From the NCBI GenBank assembly GCA_947561585.1, contig CANNZV010001180.1, positions 158,553 through 222,552 on the forward strand: 64,000 nt of DNA, in the 5' to 3' direction. Below the pieces are notes generated by a model that did not search any database, was not told where the DNA came from, and saw nothing but the letters and a program-made list of their open reading frames with translations. The first letter of the stretch is position 1. The number at the start of each line of letters is the position of its first letter. The position numbers were made by a program, and so were the translations under genes. Source of the DNA: Caprella mutica (lineage: Eukaryota > Arthropoda > Malacostraca > Amphipoda > Caprellidae). This document shows, in pieces, positions 1 to 11,151 of this stretch.

Positions 1-1
1 T

Positions 2-439
2 GAAGGACCGTTCAAAACAACAGCTAATTTACTGTCCGCTACAACAAAGAAAATAAGATCTTTGCCACATGACAAAAAAATCCTAATACCAAAGAAAAAT
101 TTCAATGACACAGAAACTTTTGTGATAGAAAAAACTGATCAAAGAGTAGGTGAGAATCAAGGTAATTATCACGATGATATGCAGGAAGAAACAGAAGCAT
201 ATTACGCATATGATGCAAGAAACAGAGGTACAGCAGGTAGGTATGCACATAGAAGCAGATACAGATACAACCACACAGGAAGAACAAATGTACCAAACAC
301 GAATACCTACCCACCACAGCAAAATAGTGATACAATTAAGTGCTTTAGATGCAATAATCTAGGCCACATAGGAAGAGAATGCCGTGCTCAACAACCTTTT
401 AATCGAGGACAGAGCAAGGATTTTCGAAAAAAAATGTAA
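2..439 (+). CDS. gag-like nucleocapsid end of an LTR retrotransposon (5' cut by window edge)
   Basis: The frame is open from the window's first bases, so this is the C-terminal part of a longer Gag. It is basic and rich in Arg, Tyr, Asn and Gln. At 341-382 it carries a zinc knuckle, CFRCNNLGHIGREC (C-x2-C-x4-H-x4-C), the nucleic-acid-binding motif of retrotransposon and retrovirus nucleocapsids. The frame ends at TAA 437-439, just after an A8 run (427-434). The -1 frame is open across that point and runs into the protease region, suggesting a gag-pol frameshift. Family placement as Ty3/gypsy comes from the RT further downstream. I see no LTR in the window; the 5' LTR would lie upstream. Confidence 0.85.
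   Translation, partial: EGPFKTTANLLSATTKKIRSLPHDKKILIPKKNFNDTETFVIEKTDQRVGENQGNYHDDMQEETEAYYAYDARNRGTAGRYAHRSRYRYNHTGRTNVPNTNTYPPQQNSDTIKCFRCNNLGHIGRECRAQQPFNRGQSKDFRKKM
427..433 (+). promoter_or_regulatory. candidate -1 ribosomal frameshift heptamer A-AAA-AAA
   Basis: In the gag frame the codons read cga aaa aaa atg taa, so A427 plus the next two codons fit the X-XXY-YYZ slippery form, with the gag stop only 3 nt past the heptamer. A -1 slip continues into the frame carrying the protease. Use of such sites between gag and pol is known in gypsy-type elements; activity here is inferred, and I did not identify a downstream stimulatory structure. Confidence 0.5.
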
Positions 440-1017
440 ATACGAACACTGAAATAAATACAACAAATAAAGTTAGTAAACAACATGGTAGGGTTAATTT
501 AACTAAACATTTAACAAAAACAAATGCGATATCGGTCGGTAACTCCGTACACACATGTGAATTAAACATGAATAAATTAGATCCGGTGTACGTTAAATTC
601 AATGGTGAACTTAATTCGTCACTCAATGCAAGAAATCAATGCGAATGTAAAAATAAGTTCGATTTATTAAGAGAAGTAGAGTTAAGCGTTGAGGAGCAAA
701 TAACAAGCGAAACGTATATTACAGCTCAGTTCGTAAAAAATAAAGATGAATTAAGCGGATTGACGGACTGTCATTATACGATAAAAGGGACTTCTAAGCC
801 AACGATAATTTTACATAGTAAAGAATTTGATTGGGAGGCTTTAATAGATTCAGGAAGTGAACGAACGATTTTAAACAGTCGTAATTTTAAATACATGGCG
901 AGTAACGAAGACATAATGAAATCGGACGTAACTATTAAAGGCATAAACGGACGTTCCGAAGTAAAAGGTGAAATAAATTTTGTATTATTATCAAAGTCAA
1001 ATAAACAAAGAGTAACC
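430..1017 (+). pseudogene. pol N-terminal region with retroviral-type aspartic protease, interrupted by an insertion
   Basis: This frame is open from before the gag stop and runs to the insertion at 1016. Its second half carries ALIDSGSERTIL, with the catalytic Asp-Ser-Gly at 847-855, the active-site signature of retropepsin-like proteases that cleave Gag-Pol. The expected second signature, an ILGRD-type segment, is missing here but lies at about 4685-4705, beyond 3.6 kb of inserted DNA. The reading frame therefore ends artificially inside the foldback element at 1039-1041. The copy cannot make a complete protease. Confidence 0.8.
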
Positions 1018-1617
1018 CAGGTAGCAATGAATGTTATTTAAATGTTAGAATAATATTATCCTGTAACCAAAAGTAATGTTATTTTCAATGTTAAAATAAC
1101 ATTATAAAAATGTTATATTTTCAATGTTAACATAATATTACAACCGAACCTTGAAATAACATTGGGAAATAATATTGAATGTTATGTTGTAATATTAATA
1201 TAACATTTAAAAAATGTTTAATAATGTTATTTTGATATTAAACAAATGTTATCTAACATTTGTTTATTACGAACAAACCTTATAATAACATTGGGATACA
1301 ATATTTAATGTTATGTTGTAATATTAAAATAACATTTAAAAAATGTTAAATAATGTTATTGTAATATCAAAAAATGTTAATATAACATTTTTTATTAATA
1401 AAAAAACATAATTTAACATTTTTCAAATGTTATTTTAATATTACAACATAACATTCAATGTTATTTCCCAATGTTATTTTAAGGTTCGGTTGTAATATTA
1501 TGTTAACATTGAAAATATAACATTTTTATAATGTTATTTTAACATTGAAAATAACATTACTTTTGGTTACAGGATAATATTATTCTAACATTTAAATAAC
1601 ATTCATTGCTACCTGGG
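1016..1617. repeat. 602-bp foldback (palindromic) element with CCCAGGTAGCAATG ends
   Basis: The left end CCCAGGTAGCAATG (1016-1029) is matched by its exact reverse complement at 1604-1617. The complementarity continues inward: for example, ATGTTATTTAAATG on the left pairs with the same motif reversed on the right, and GGTTACAGGATAATATTAT pairs across. The whole unit could fold into one long hairpin. It is built from AATGTTAT/ATAACATT-like words and interrupts the retrotransposon protease. I see no coding potential. Confidence 0.85.
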
Positions 1618-1768
1618 ATATGTATGTTCAATAATACATACCAACATGTACTATGTTCAATTATACATACCAACATGTATGTTCATTAATAAATACTAAC
1701 ATGTATGTTCAATAATACATTAATACATACCAACATGTATGTTCAATAATAAATGCTAACATGTATAT
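1618..1768. repeat. short tandem repeat of TACATACCAACATGTATGTTC words
   Basis: Five irregular copies of a roughly 27-33-bp unit containing ATACATACCAACATGTATG (itself partly palindromic). The array is split by the TTAA-flanked transposon that follows and resumes at 3041-3073. Confidence 0.7.
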
Positions 1769-1938
1769 TTAAGGGGACCGTCCGTAAATTTTGTAAACAA
1801 ATTTATTAATAAAGCTACGGTTATGAAACTTAGTTCCTAAATATAAAATTGAATAATATTATGTTTTTGTTCCTGGCATTTTTTCGATTAGACGCATAGA
1901 AAACAAGTTATTCGAATTTCGAACGAATTTCGAACTGG

Positions 1939-2252
1939 GTATTCAAACATGTACTTCTAATACAGTTTTGTAGCTACGGGTTTGCGGTTTTTTTCATTCG
2001 ATTTTCCTGGTGATTCTCTACAAAAGCCCGAGGATCGATTTTTGAATTTCGAATTAGTTTACGAAAAATTTGATTTTTCGTGAAAAAACTAAAATTTTCA
2101 AAAAAAAAATTATATTTCTAAAAAAAAAAAATTATATTTCGAAATTCAAAAATCGATCCTAACGCTTTTGTAGAAAATTACCAGGAGAATCGAATGAAAA
2201 AAACCGCAAACCCGTAGCTACAAAACTGTATTAGAAGTACATGTTTGAATAC
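1939..2252. repeat. internal inverted repeat inside the TTAA-flanked transposon
   Basis: The left arm, starting GTATTCAAACATGTACTTC, is complementary to the right arm ending GAAGTACATGTTTGAATAC. Matching blocks include CTAATACAGTTTTGTAGCTA and CGGGTTTGCGGTTTTTTTCA. The centre near 2100 is A/T-rich and contains TATATTTC words. Confidence 0.8.
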
Positions 2253-2470
2253 CAAAAAGTTAGTAATTTTTCAACTGCAAGAAAAATGAGTTCAAAGTTT
2301 TTATTTGGACTATGTATGGCACTAAATCCCCGCGGGGCGAAGTGCCCCGCTATTACTACTCAAAGGTAGTGGGTATCACTGGGCGCCACCCAGCTCTCTG
2401 TAGTAAAGTTTTACATAGCCAAACAACAACCGCTACAGAAAAAAAAACAACAACAAACAACGAACACCCA

Positions 2471-2743
2471 TCAATATCCTCCGGGTTGATAGTCATGGGA
2501 GGGTCCAGCCTCATCACGCCGACGACGCTTCGGTGTCATCTTTGCTGGTGTACTAGCCTCACTATTCCTTCTCTTCAGAGTTGTCTTTTCAGTAGAAAGA
2601 CCCAGACGTGTCAAAAGAAAGCCATGAACATTACCAAAGTTATGAACAAGAGCTGTATCAGTAGTGACGAACTGAACTCTGTCGAGTTTAGCGTCCTTCA
2701 CTTTGAGAACTCTCGTCCACAACTGCCAGATCTATTTTATTAG
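2471..2743 (-). pseudogene. unrecognised coding remnant inside the TTAA-flanked transposon
   Basis: A minus-strand open frame of about 85-90 residues, likely the 3' exon of a lost transposon protein. It begins after an AG-type junction near 2740 (preceded by a stop), reads IWQLWTRVLKVKDAKLD, and ends in a very basic tail PKRRRRDEAGPSHD before a stop. The tail looks like a nuclear localisation signal. There is no motif that lets me name the family. It could be the end of the transposase of an autonomous relative, or captured host sequence. Confidence 0.35.
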
Positions 2744-3040
2744 AATGCTTCTGAGAGGCTAACTTTGAATAACAGTTAGCCAATTGTGAAACAATGATGT
2801 AATTAGCAGCCACTTAGCTAGGCACGCATGTGCCAAATCTAAGAGTTAGGCGGCTCACCCACGCTGTGCCAGATGTAATGGCGCGCCAAATTCCAAGCTC
2901 CCAACCCCTGTGGAAGGGGAGGGGGGTGATAAACAGCTGATTTTTCTTTGTGAGATCAATCTTAGTAATATAAACTAGCTATTTAAGCAATAAGAAAAAT
3001 ATTGAAAATTTAGTGATTTAATCACGGACGGTCCCCTTAA

Positions 3041-3075
3041 TAATACATACCAACATTTATGTTCAATAATTCCTT
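3041..3075. repeat. resumption of the split TACATACCAACA tandem repeat
   Basis: ATACATACCAACATTTATGTTCAATAA-type sequence matches the array at 1618-1768, showing that the transposon at 1773-3036 inserted into that array. Confidence 0.7.
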
Positions 3076-3145
3076 CCAATTAACCTCATGAGGGAACATC
3101 GCGGGGATATTGCTGGAAGGTTATTTTGCAATTGGTGATGGAATT

Positions 3146-3400
3146 CTAGAAGACTTGAAGATTACAGGAAGGATAAACAAAAGAATGCAGGCGACAGTCG
3201 AATTCTTTATACACAACTGTCACGAGCATTCGATTTAGCATATCCTCCACTGTGTATGGACGTCGTACGGTACACCTCTCTGGCTTAACATTGTGGAGGT
3301 GGCGGGGCTTCTGACCGACTGGTGCGCACAACTTGGAGGAGGGAGTCGACTGAAGATATAATCTTTGTTTCTTACGGATGTCATGATAATTTCTAGACAT
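3146..3400 (-). CDS. unrecognised 84-residue open frame
   Basis: Minus-strand frame starting MSRNYHDIRKKQRLYL, with an A-rich context before the ATG (TAAAA), and ending QVF before a stop. It is Arg/Lys rich with several Cys. I recognise no family. The sequence upstream on this strand is GC-richer than its surroundings and could be a 5' leader, so this could be a captured or processed first exon. It lies within the block of insertions that splits the retrotransposon. It could also be chance. Confidence 0.25.
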   Translation of the reverse strand: MSRNYHDIRKKQRLYLQSTPSSKLCAPVGQKPRHLHNVKPERCTVRRPYTVEDMLNRMLVTVVYKEFDCRLHSFVYPSCNLQVF

Positions 3401-4014
3401 TTTTACTAAAAAACACCTAGCTAATTCACTTCACTCGCAACTTATTCAAGCACATGCAGGCTCACAGCACAAAGACGAAGGACGCACTGAAAACGAATAT
3501 ACCGCCAAGAACGTACCACATGCATAAACATGAGTAATGAAATAATAATATTTAGAAGACCAAGTAATTAAAATAATACAATTTACTCTATGGTCTAAAA
3601 CCTCATAGAAAGTAACATATTGGGATAATATAGATCAATCAATTACAATGTAAATGTTGAAATCCACTTAAAACTTTATCCGTAGATGGCGCTGGTGTTA
3701 CAATGAGCGCGTGAATTTTGTGTTTCAGTTACCATGTATGTACGTAGCATAACACATACGTGAGTTGCCAGTTAGTTAATTCAATAAATTGGTAACTGTT
3801 ATAAATTTGAAGTGAAAAACTGTTACAAACAATATTTAATAGGTAATCGAAATGATATTTATACTTTTAATTGAAAGTGTTCTATATGTATAACGAGAGA
3901 AGAATAGAACCCATGATAAGTAAAAGATTTCAAATTAAAATAATTGGGTACTTAATTAACGTAACAGTAAAACGTATTTAAATTGAGAACTCATTTTGAA
4001 TAAGTAGGTATATT

Positions 4015-4171
4015 GGGTAAACACCCAATTCTCGGACAAACACAGTTTACGAACAGTGGGCGTGATCCCCAGGATCCGACAGGCTTAAATTAATGAATTC
4101 TGCTTATAATAAACATTTGATTGGCCATATGATCGATAACTGTGTTATGTTCGGTAATTGGGTGTTTACCC
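4015..4171. mobile_element. 157-bp MITE with TIR GGGTAAACACCCAATT
   Basis: Perfect 16-bp terminal inverted repeats at 4015-4030 and 4156-4171. TT flanks both sides and may be a 2-bp duplication. The interior is non-coding and includes a short GC-rich stretch (GGGCGTGATCCCCAGGATCC). Confidence 0.75.
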
Positions 4172-4266
4172 TTGTAAGATACATGGAAATCTTCACTAAA
4201 TCAAAATGGAATTAGGTATATAGTGGAAACGTTTTGTAGGTATGATTTTCTATCATAATACGTATG

Positions 4267-4640
4267 TAAAGTTATATTTTAGTATTTATTTTAAACATTA
4301 TTCAAATAGTATGTTGAATATTGTTATATTATTTACGTATAACCTTATTATAATACTAACTTATAATCTTATTATAACATTAAAATATAAGTATTATTTT
4401 AATGTTATCGAGTAACCTTATTATAATATATATGCATAATCTTAATATAATAAAGCTTTCGAATATTTAGTACTAATGTTATATTTATATTTTTATAAGG
4501 TTAGATTATAACATGAACTTCTAATATTATAAGCTAATGTTAAAATAATATTAATATAATAATCCAAAAATAACATTCAACATAAATATAACATTCAAAC
4601 ATTATAATAACATTAATATAATGTTCGATTGCTAGCTGGG
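4267..4640. repeat. AT-rich element end, ATTGCTAGCTGGG
   Basis: Dense TTATAATA/TAACATTA words like those of the foldback element, ending in ATTGCTAGCTGGG (4628-4640), one base different from the terminal motif at 1604-1617. This is the right edge of the insertion complex that begins at 1016. Retrotransposon coding sequence resumes at 4641. Confidence 0.6.
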
Positions 4641-4765
4641 AAACGCTTTACTAATCGATAACAACAGTCTACCCTATGACGTCATATTAGGAAGGGACGT
4701 GTTAACGAACGCGTAAATTGATTTTGATAAAAATATTTTGAAGTTAGGTGAAGAAAAAATTCCGT
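4641..4765 (+). pseudogene. C-terminal piece of the split aspartic protease
   Basis: Immediately after the insertion complex, one frame reads SLPYDVILGRDVLTNA and then hits TAA (4714-4716), followed in the same frame by IDFDKNILKLGE and another stop. ILGRDVL is the typical second half of a retropepsin domain in gypsy-like elements. The two stops, and the frame change needed to enter the RT frame at 4767, show that the copy is dead. Confidence 0.75.
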
Positions 4766-4766
4766 T

Positions 4767-6746
4767 ATGGAAAAACGTAAAATAGCTACTAAAGAACTAT
4801 TAAGCACGGATTGCTTAATAGCAGAGTTAGTTCTCATTTCTAATAGGTCAAAAAGAAGAACTTTGATAAGGGAAATAAACGAACGAACAAACAGCCACAG
4901 TAGTATTGCGAAGGTAAGGGTTAAACCTCAATTAAAACAGAGAGGGCAAGCAGAGGTTATGAAGTCCGAGATAAAAACGAAGTCTAGGAGAAAAAATAAA
5001 ATACGCAAGAAGAACGGTAATGTTCATATAAGTAGCCAAGTCGTTGAGGCAAATACCGTTAAAGTTCTTTATGGTTTTGTAAAGAACAACGAAGCAGGAA
5101 GTTATATCGTAGCTAAAAGAAGTTTCAGTTCGGGTTTAGTGGTAGCCGAAACACTAATAAAAATCGAAGACATTAAAAAAGAAGGGGATCAAGTGTCAAT
5201 ATGCCCAGTTTTCGTAATGAATCCGACTGATAGTGATATCGTATTAAAGGAAAATAAGATAATAGGTACACTCGAAACCTACGAAAAGCAAGTCGAAGTC
5301 AATATAGCGACTATATCGGAGTGTTTAAATAATAGGAATCGTAAATCTAGATTAGGAAACGTGTTGAGTGACGAAAATACAAAGCCATTTGAACGAAACG
5401 TTACCCCTGATTTAATTTATGAAAAGTCAATGGTACATGCAGTTGGAAATAATGGAGAGCCATTAGTTTCAGTGCATGGCAACCGAGAGATAAAGTGTAA
5501 AATATCACGTGACGGAAGTGCTGATAGAAGCCGTGATATCACAGTAAGAAGTGATGATGTAGAAAAAAATTCTCAGACAGTGTCATCAGCACTGAGAAGG
5601 TTAGTTAATGCTGACATATCTTGTGGAATGTCAGAGTATGAAGACAAAACGACGCAGTTACTAAATAATTTTAGAGACGTAATTACTCTTAAAGACGAAC
5701 CTATCGGAACTACTAGTATATGTACACATAGTATTAAACTGAAAGACCCTAATATAGTTATCAATAAAATACCATATAGAATACCACATAAATTTCAAGA
5801 ACAACTTGAAGAAGTTAATAAATCAATGTTAGAAGAAGGTACTATTGAACCTTCAATGTCCGACATCAACTTTCCCGTAATAGTGGTTCATAAAAAGAAT
5901 GGGGAAATACGTCCCGTAATAGATTTCAGATCTCTAAATAAATGTGTGCATATACAAGGATTTCCTTTACCTAGAGTTGACGATATGTTAGGATCATTAG
6001 GTGGGTCTAAGGTATTTTCTAGTTTAGATCTAAGGAGCGCATTTCACCAAGTGAAAATCTCCGAAGAATCTAAAAAACTTACAGCATTTGCGGTAAATGG
6101 TAAAAAGTGGCAGTTCCGTAAGTTACCCTTCGGGTATGTCAATAGTCCAAAAGTATTTCAAGCAATTATGACAAAAGCGTTAAATAAAGTATTAGGGAAA
6201 CTATGTTTCGTATTTATTGATGACATCCTAATTTTTAGTCGATCATATGAACAACATTTAAATGATATTAGCCAAGTGCTAATGAGTTTACGTGACGCTC
6301 ATTTGAGATTAAAATTAGAGAAGTGTGAATTCTTTAAACACGAAATCAACTTTCTTGGACAACGGGTCACTACTGAGAGCATCCGATGTATCCAAAACGA
6401 AAAACTTAGAGAAGCATCTAGACCAACAGATGTAAAGAAACTTCAGCGGTTTTCAGGGCTTGCGAACTACTTTCGTAAGTTCGTCCCTAAATTTAGTCAG
6501 AAAGCCGAACCATTATATAGACTATTAAGGAAGGACACTAAATTTGACTGGACTGACGAATGTGAGGCTAGCTTCACTAGTCTCAAAAATATTTCGACAT
6601 CAGATAAGGTTTTAGCTCATCCAAATTATTCCAGACCATTTTATTTATTTACTGACAGGTCAAGTATCGGAGTTGGCGCAGCACTGCTACAACCAGATTC
6701 GACCAGAAGCAAAACTTTAAGACCCATAGTCTATTTGAAGAGGTGA
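4767..6746 (+). pseudogene. Ty3/gypsy-type reverse transcriptase with truncated RNase H
   Basis: A 659-residue open frame. Residues 1-330 are a basic linker without a domain I recognise. RT follows: FPVIVVHKKNGEIRPVIDFR near residue 370, SSLDLRSAFHQVKI with the first catalytic Asp at about 421, and FVFIDDILIFS with the Asp pair at about 485-486 (FIDD in place of YxDD). The order and sequence fit Ty3/gypsy RT, which copies element RNA to DNA using a primer. RNase H starts (FYLFTDRSSIGVGAALLQ, Asp at about 630) but the frame stops at 6744-6746, about 30 residues in. The rest of RNase H, the integrase and the 3' LTR are missing, and an A-rich stretch follows. The RT frame itself is intact, but the element cannot be autonomous. 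Confidence 0.9.
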
Positions 6747-7420
6747 AAAATTAAAAAAAAAAAACAATCCATTTTATGACCAACTGTTGTAGGTTGGATA
6801 CCTACTTTCTATATGAGTTATTCTATATGTTCTTGATCCTGATGACGCATAGGTATATTTCTATTTGAAAGCTCTATTCTTAGAAAATAGTTTCAACATT
6901 GAATTTTAGTAATCCTCTTGAAAAACAGGGAAATCCCGATGAGTACAATTCTATTCAATCAAATTGCTAGTCTACATAGTATATAATATGTAGACTATAT
7001 CTGTATACAGTAGCTACAGGTTATATATAGAATGTAGATGGATGAATTCAATATATATTATTTAAGCTCTCCTAATGGATTAAAGAGGAGATCTTATAGA
7101 ATATAAATCACACATCAAAGTAATTGTTGTGTTGGTTTATTGATTTAATGATTATGATGAACTTGATGATTATCTGTGGATTAGCATAAGGAAGTTAGGA
7201 ATTATCGGTCGGTTCCATATCTTCGGTCTTGTATGGTAAAATAAAATTGTATGGTAATAATACTAATAACAATAAAATAAATAATATAATATAAGTTTTT
7301 CCTAGATGACAGAAGATCTGGAACTGACCGATAAATCGTAATTTACATTATATGTTGGTTATTTTGGAAAAGAATATGTGTGGAGAATCCAGCTTATAGA
7401 TATATGTTTACAAGGGCAAC
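6747..7420. other. AT-rich stretch, nothing recognised
   Basis: Begins with an A-run after the truncated pol, then A/T-rich sequence with no long frame, no TIR pair and no RNA gene that I can support. Confidence 0.5.
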
Positions 7421-9200
7421 ATTGTAACAATATTGGCAATGTTGTAACTATATTGGCAATGTTGTAACAATATTGGCAATGTTGTAACAATATTGGCAAT
7501 GTTGTAACAATATTGGCAATGTTGTAACAATATTGCCAATATTGTAACTATATTGCCAATATTGTAACTATATTGGCAATGTTGTAACTATATTGGCAAT
7601 GTTGTAACTATATTGGCAATATTGTAACAATATTGCCAATGTTGTAACTATATTGGCAATATTGTAACTATATTGGCAATGTTGTAACTATATTGGCAAT
7701 ATTGTAACAATATTGCCAATGTTGTAACTATATTGCCAATATTGTAACTATATTGGCAATGTTGTAACTATATTGGCAATGTTGTAACTATATTGGCAAT
7801 ATTGTAACAATATTGCCAATGTTGTAACTATATTGCCAATATTGTAACTATATTGGCAATGTTGTAACAATATTGCCAATATTGTAACTATATTGGCAAT
7901 GTTGTAACAATATTGCCAATGTTGTAACTATATTGCCAATATTGTAACTATATTGGCAATGTTGTAACAATATTGCCAATGTTGTAACTATATTGGCAAT
8001 GTTGTAACAATATTGCCAATATTGTAACTATATTGGCAATGTTGTAACAATATTGCCAATGTTGTAACTATATTGCCAATATTGTAACTATATTGGCAAT
8101 GTTGTAACAATATTGCCAATGTTGTAACTATATTGGCAATGTTGTAACAATATTGCCAATATTGTAACTATATTGGCAATGTTGTAACAATATTGCCAAT
8201 ACTGTAACAATATTGCCAATATTGTAACTATATTGGCAATGTTGTAACAATATTGCCAATACTGTAACAATATTGCCAATATTGTAACTATATTGGCAAT
8301 GTTGTAACAATATTGCCAATGTTGTAACTATATTGGCAATTCTGTAACAATATTGCCAATGTTGTAACTATATTGGCAATGTTGTAACAATATTGCCAAT
8401 GTTGTAACTATATTGGCAATGTTGAAACAATATTGCCAATGTTGTAACTATATTGGCAATGTTGTAACAATATTGCCAATGTTGTAACTATATTGGCAAT
8501 GTTGTAACAATATTGCCAATGTTGTAACTATATTGGCAATGTTGTAACAATATTGCCAATGTTGTAACAATATTGGCAATGTTGTAACAATATTGGCAAT
8601 GTTGTAACAATATTGGCAATGTTGTAACAATATTGGCAATGTTGTAACAATATTGGCAATGTTGTAACAATATTGGCAATGTTGTAACAATATTGGCAAT
8701 GTTGTAACAATATTGGCAATGTTGTAACAATATTGGCAATGTTGTAACAATATTGGCAATGTTGTAACAATATTGGCAATGTTGTAACAATATTGGCAAT
8801 GTTGTAACAATATTGGCAATGTTGTAACAATATTGGCAATGTTGTAACAATATTGGCAATGTTGTAACAATATTGGCAATGTTGTAACAATATTGGCATT
8901 GTTATAACAATATTGCCAATGTTTTTACAATATTGCCAATGTTATAACAATATTGCCAATGTTATAACAATATTGCCAATGTTGTAACAATATTGCCAAT
9001 GTTATAACAATATTGCCAATGTTGTAACAATATTGCCAATGTTATAACAATATTGCCAATGTTGTAACAATATTGCCAATGTTGTAACAATATTGCCAAT
9101 GTTGTAACAATATTGCCAATGTTGTAACAATATTGCCAATGTTGTAACAATATTGCCAATGTTGTAACAATATTGCCAATGTTGTAAAAATATTGGCCCA
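7421..9200. repeat. 20-bp minisatellite, about 89 units, no indels
   Basis: Unit GTTGTAACAATATTGGCAAT with variants at a few fixed positions (A/T at unit position 9, G/C at 16, G/A at 1). The phase never shifts over 1,780 bp. Blocks differ: about 7541-8570 mostly alternates two variants as 40-bp dimers, 8561-8890 is nearly uniform with TATTGG, and 8940-9180 is uniform with TATTGC. Long open frames in this array arise from the repeat and are not genes. The array is preceded by GGGCAACATTG and followed by CCCAAGAAACATTGCTACCTGGG-type sequence. Confidence 0.97.
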
Positions 9201-9205
9201 AGAAA

Positions 9206-9219
9206 CATTGCTACCTGGG
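9206..9219. repeat. CATTGCTACCTGGG terminal motif at the end of the 20-bp array
   Basis: Identical to the right end of the foldback element at 1604-1617, placed 6 bp after the last minisatellite unit. It suggests the array sits inside, or at the end of, an element of the same family. Confidence 0.7.
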
Positions 9220-9807
9220 ATATCAATTATTTACAAGTCATTATTGTACAATCAACGTTGTTAACTAATTTTTAAAAGCTATTAACATTTCTGCATGATA
9301 CAATAATATCATTTAAAGAATTATAGTATATTATTATAATATCTACATAATAAATGCTAATTTGTGAACTAGATCTAATAAACAAAGGAATGCGAGTTAA
9401 TAACGGATTCCTAGTATAGAATAAAGATGATTAACTGCAGATCTTTTGTTGTTAATATATACCAATAGGTCATTATCAGAGTTGAGATGAATGTTTTTCT
9501 AAATATATGATGTTTAAATAATTACTCTGTAATTAGTAAAATTACACAGGGTTAAAACTAAATTCAACCAAAATTTTGGCCAAATGTCAGCTACCGGAAA
9601 TTACACAATAGGGCTAATTGCACTAAAACAGATCTAAATTAATCAAAGAATAAGCTCAATTGAATAGCCTAATTACTCAAATTACGTTCTTGTACAGAGC
9701 TAGGGAGATAGATCTCATGTTTAGCTACATGAAGTATTTTTAAAATTAGATACCGTTTAACTAGTGGGTTAGGCAAGCATATATGTAAGCATTACAGACT
9801 GTTCCGG
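9220..9807. other. AT-rich stretch, nothing recognised
   Basis: No frame, TIR or RNA gene that I can support. Confidence 0.5.
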
Positions 9808-10240
9808 CATACGGAATCCTGATGTATTAGTCTGTGAATAGCCGAAGTATTCAAGACTGCTCTAAATATCACTTGATTTTGCATCATAGTATAAACTTTT
9901 GTCAAAAGTTTTAATATTTGTAGAGCTAAAATACAGGCATGCGAAGACCTGATGTATTAGTCTGTGAATAACCAAAGTATTCAAGACTGCTTTAAATAAA
10001 TTTATTTTCAAAATATATTCGTCGAAAGTTTTAAGATTCGTAGAGCTCAAAAACAGGCATACGAAGTCCTGATGTATTAGTCTGTGAATAGCCGAAGTAT
10101 TCAAGACTGCTTTAAATATAAATTTATTTTCAAAATATATTTGTCGAAAGTTTTAAGATTCGTAGAGCTCAAAAACAGGCATACGAAGTCCTGATGTATT
10201 AGTCTGTGAATAGCCGAAGTATTCAAGACTGCTCTAAATT
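9808..10240. repeat. tandem repeat, unit about 120-130 bp, 3.5 copies
   Basis: The block CCTGATGTATTAGTCTGTGA recurs starting near 9819, 9949, 10069 and 10191, followed each time by ATAGCCGAAGTATTCAAGAC-like sequence. Copies 2-4 are closer to one another than to copy 1. Confidence 0.9.
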
Positions 10241-11151
10241 ATATAACAGAGCATAAATACCAGCCCTCCACTTTAGTTAGGATAACGGTTTAATTTTACA
10301 GACTATGAGAAAAGCCAGTATTAAAGAACAAACTATCTCCCTAGTTTAAACTAGCATTTGCCTACCTACAAATCGTGGTAGGTTAAATACGAAAACAAAA
10401 TTATATATATAAATAAATCGAAGATTACCTAAAATAAAAATAACTTACGAATCTAGGATAACAAGAATATTTTAGTCTTAAGAAAAACTAAATATAAGCA
10501 CCAATAGCACTAGACAGCCGCACACCATAAGATCACACACTTAACTGATGTTTTGAGCTTGCCGCGCACACCATTATGATGACCATATCTCCTGTATACT
10601 GTTATGACGTCACACCAAGGAAGAAGAACTCCGACGGATAATTATAAGCGGAATAATTTCTCTCTGGTAGAAGCTAGGCTACATAATAAATAAATTGTTT
10701 GAAAATAAGGAAAACCTTAGAAAGAATTTATGTAGCTATTTGAGCGCAGTCTTACAATTAGTTAGACTCATTAGCCTGCTAATATATTTCAATTAAGAGA
10801 AGCTTTCAATAATAGGATATAAGTAAAACACTTCAAATGTTAAAAATATTTTATTAAAGTTATACAGACACAAATAAGTTATCAATAAACAATACATATT
10901 GCGCTTTTAATGCACCTTTTCAATCAACAAAAAGAAATATGGTTACCTATACACTATACAATACTAATTATTACTTCGTATCGGCAATATCAGCATAAAA
11001 CGAGATATGATTAAAACTTCTATTCATTACCAAAAAAGGTCTGTAAAATCACGACAGTAAATTAGAATCATTAATTAAGTAAAGAGCATAAAGAATTATG
11101 TAATATCAAAAAGCTTATAAAATTTCGGTAACATGCAGATTCAAGGTACTT
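10241..11151. other. AT-rich stretch, nothing recognised
   Basis: No gene, TIR pair or tandem array found. Confidence 0.5.

Larger units (their letters stand above)
1773..3036. mobile_element. 1.26-kb DNA transposon with TIR GGGGACCGTCCGT and TTAA target duplication
   Basis: The ends GGGGACCGTCCGT (1773-1785) and ACGGACGGTCCCC (to 3036) are inverted repeats, each flanked by TTAA (1769-1772 and 3037-3040). A TTAA duplication is typical of piggyBac-like elements, but I cannot assign a superfamily without the transposase. Inside lie a second large inverted repeat (1939-2252) and a GC-richer block (2320-2930) with a short minus-strand open frame. The element splits an older tandem repeat. Confidence 0.75.

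Noticed and set aside
7421..9226. Long minus-strand open frames (for example 8448-8879) across the 20-bp array
   Set aside because: They exist in all frames because stop codons fall rarely in the repeat, and the sequence shows no coding features.
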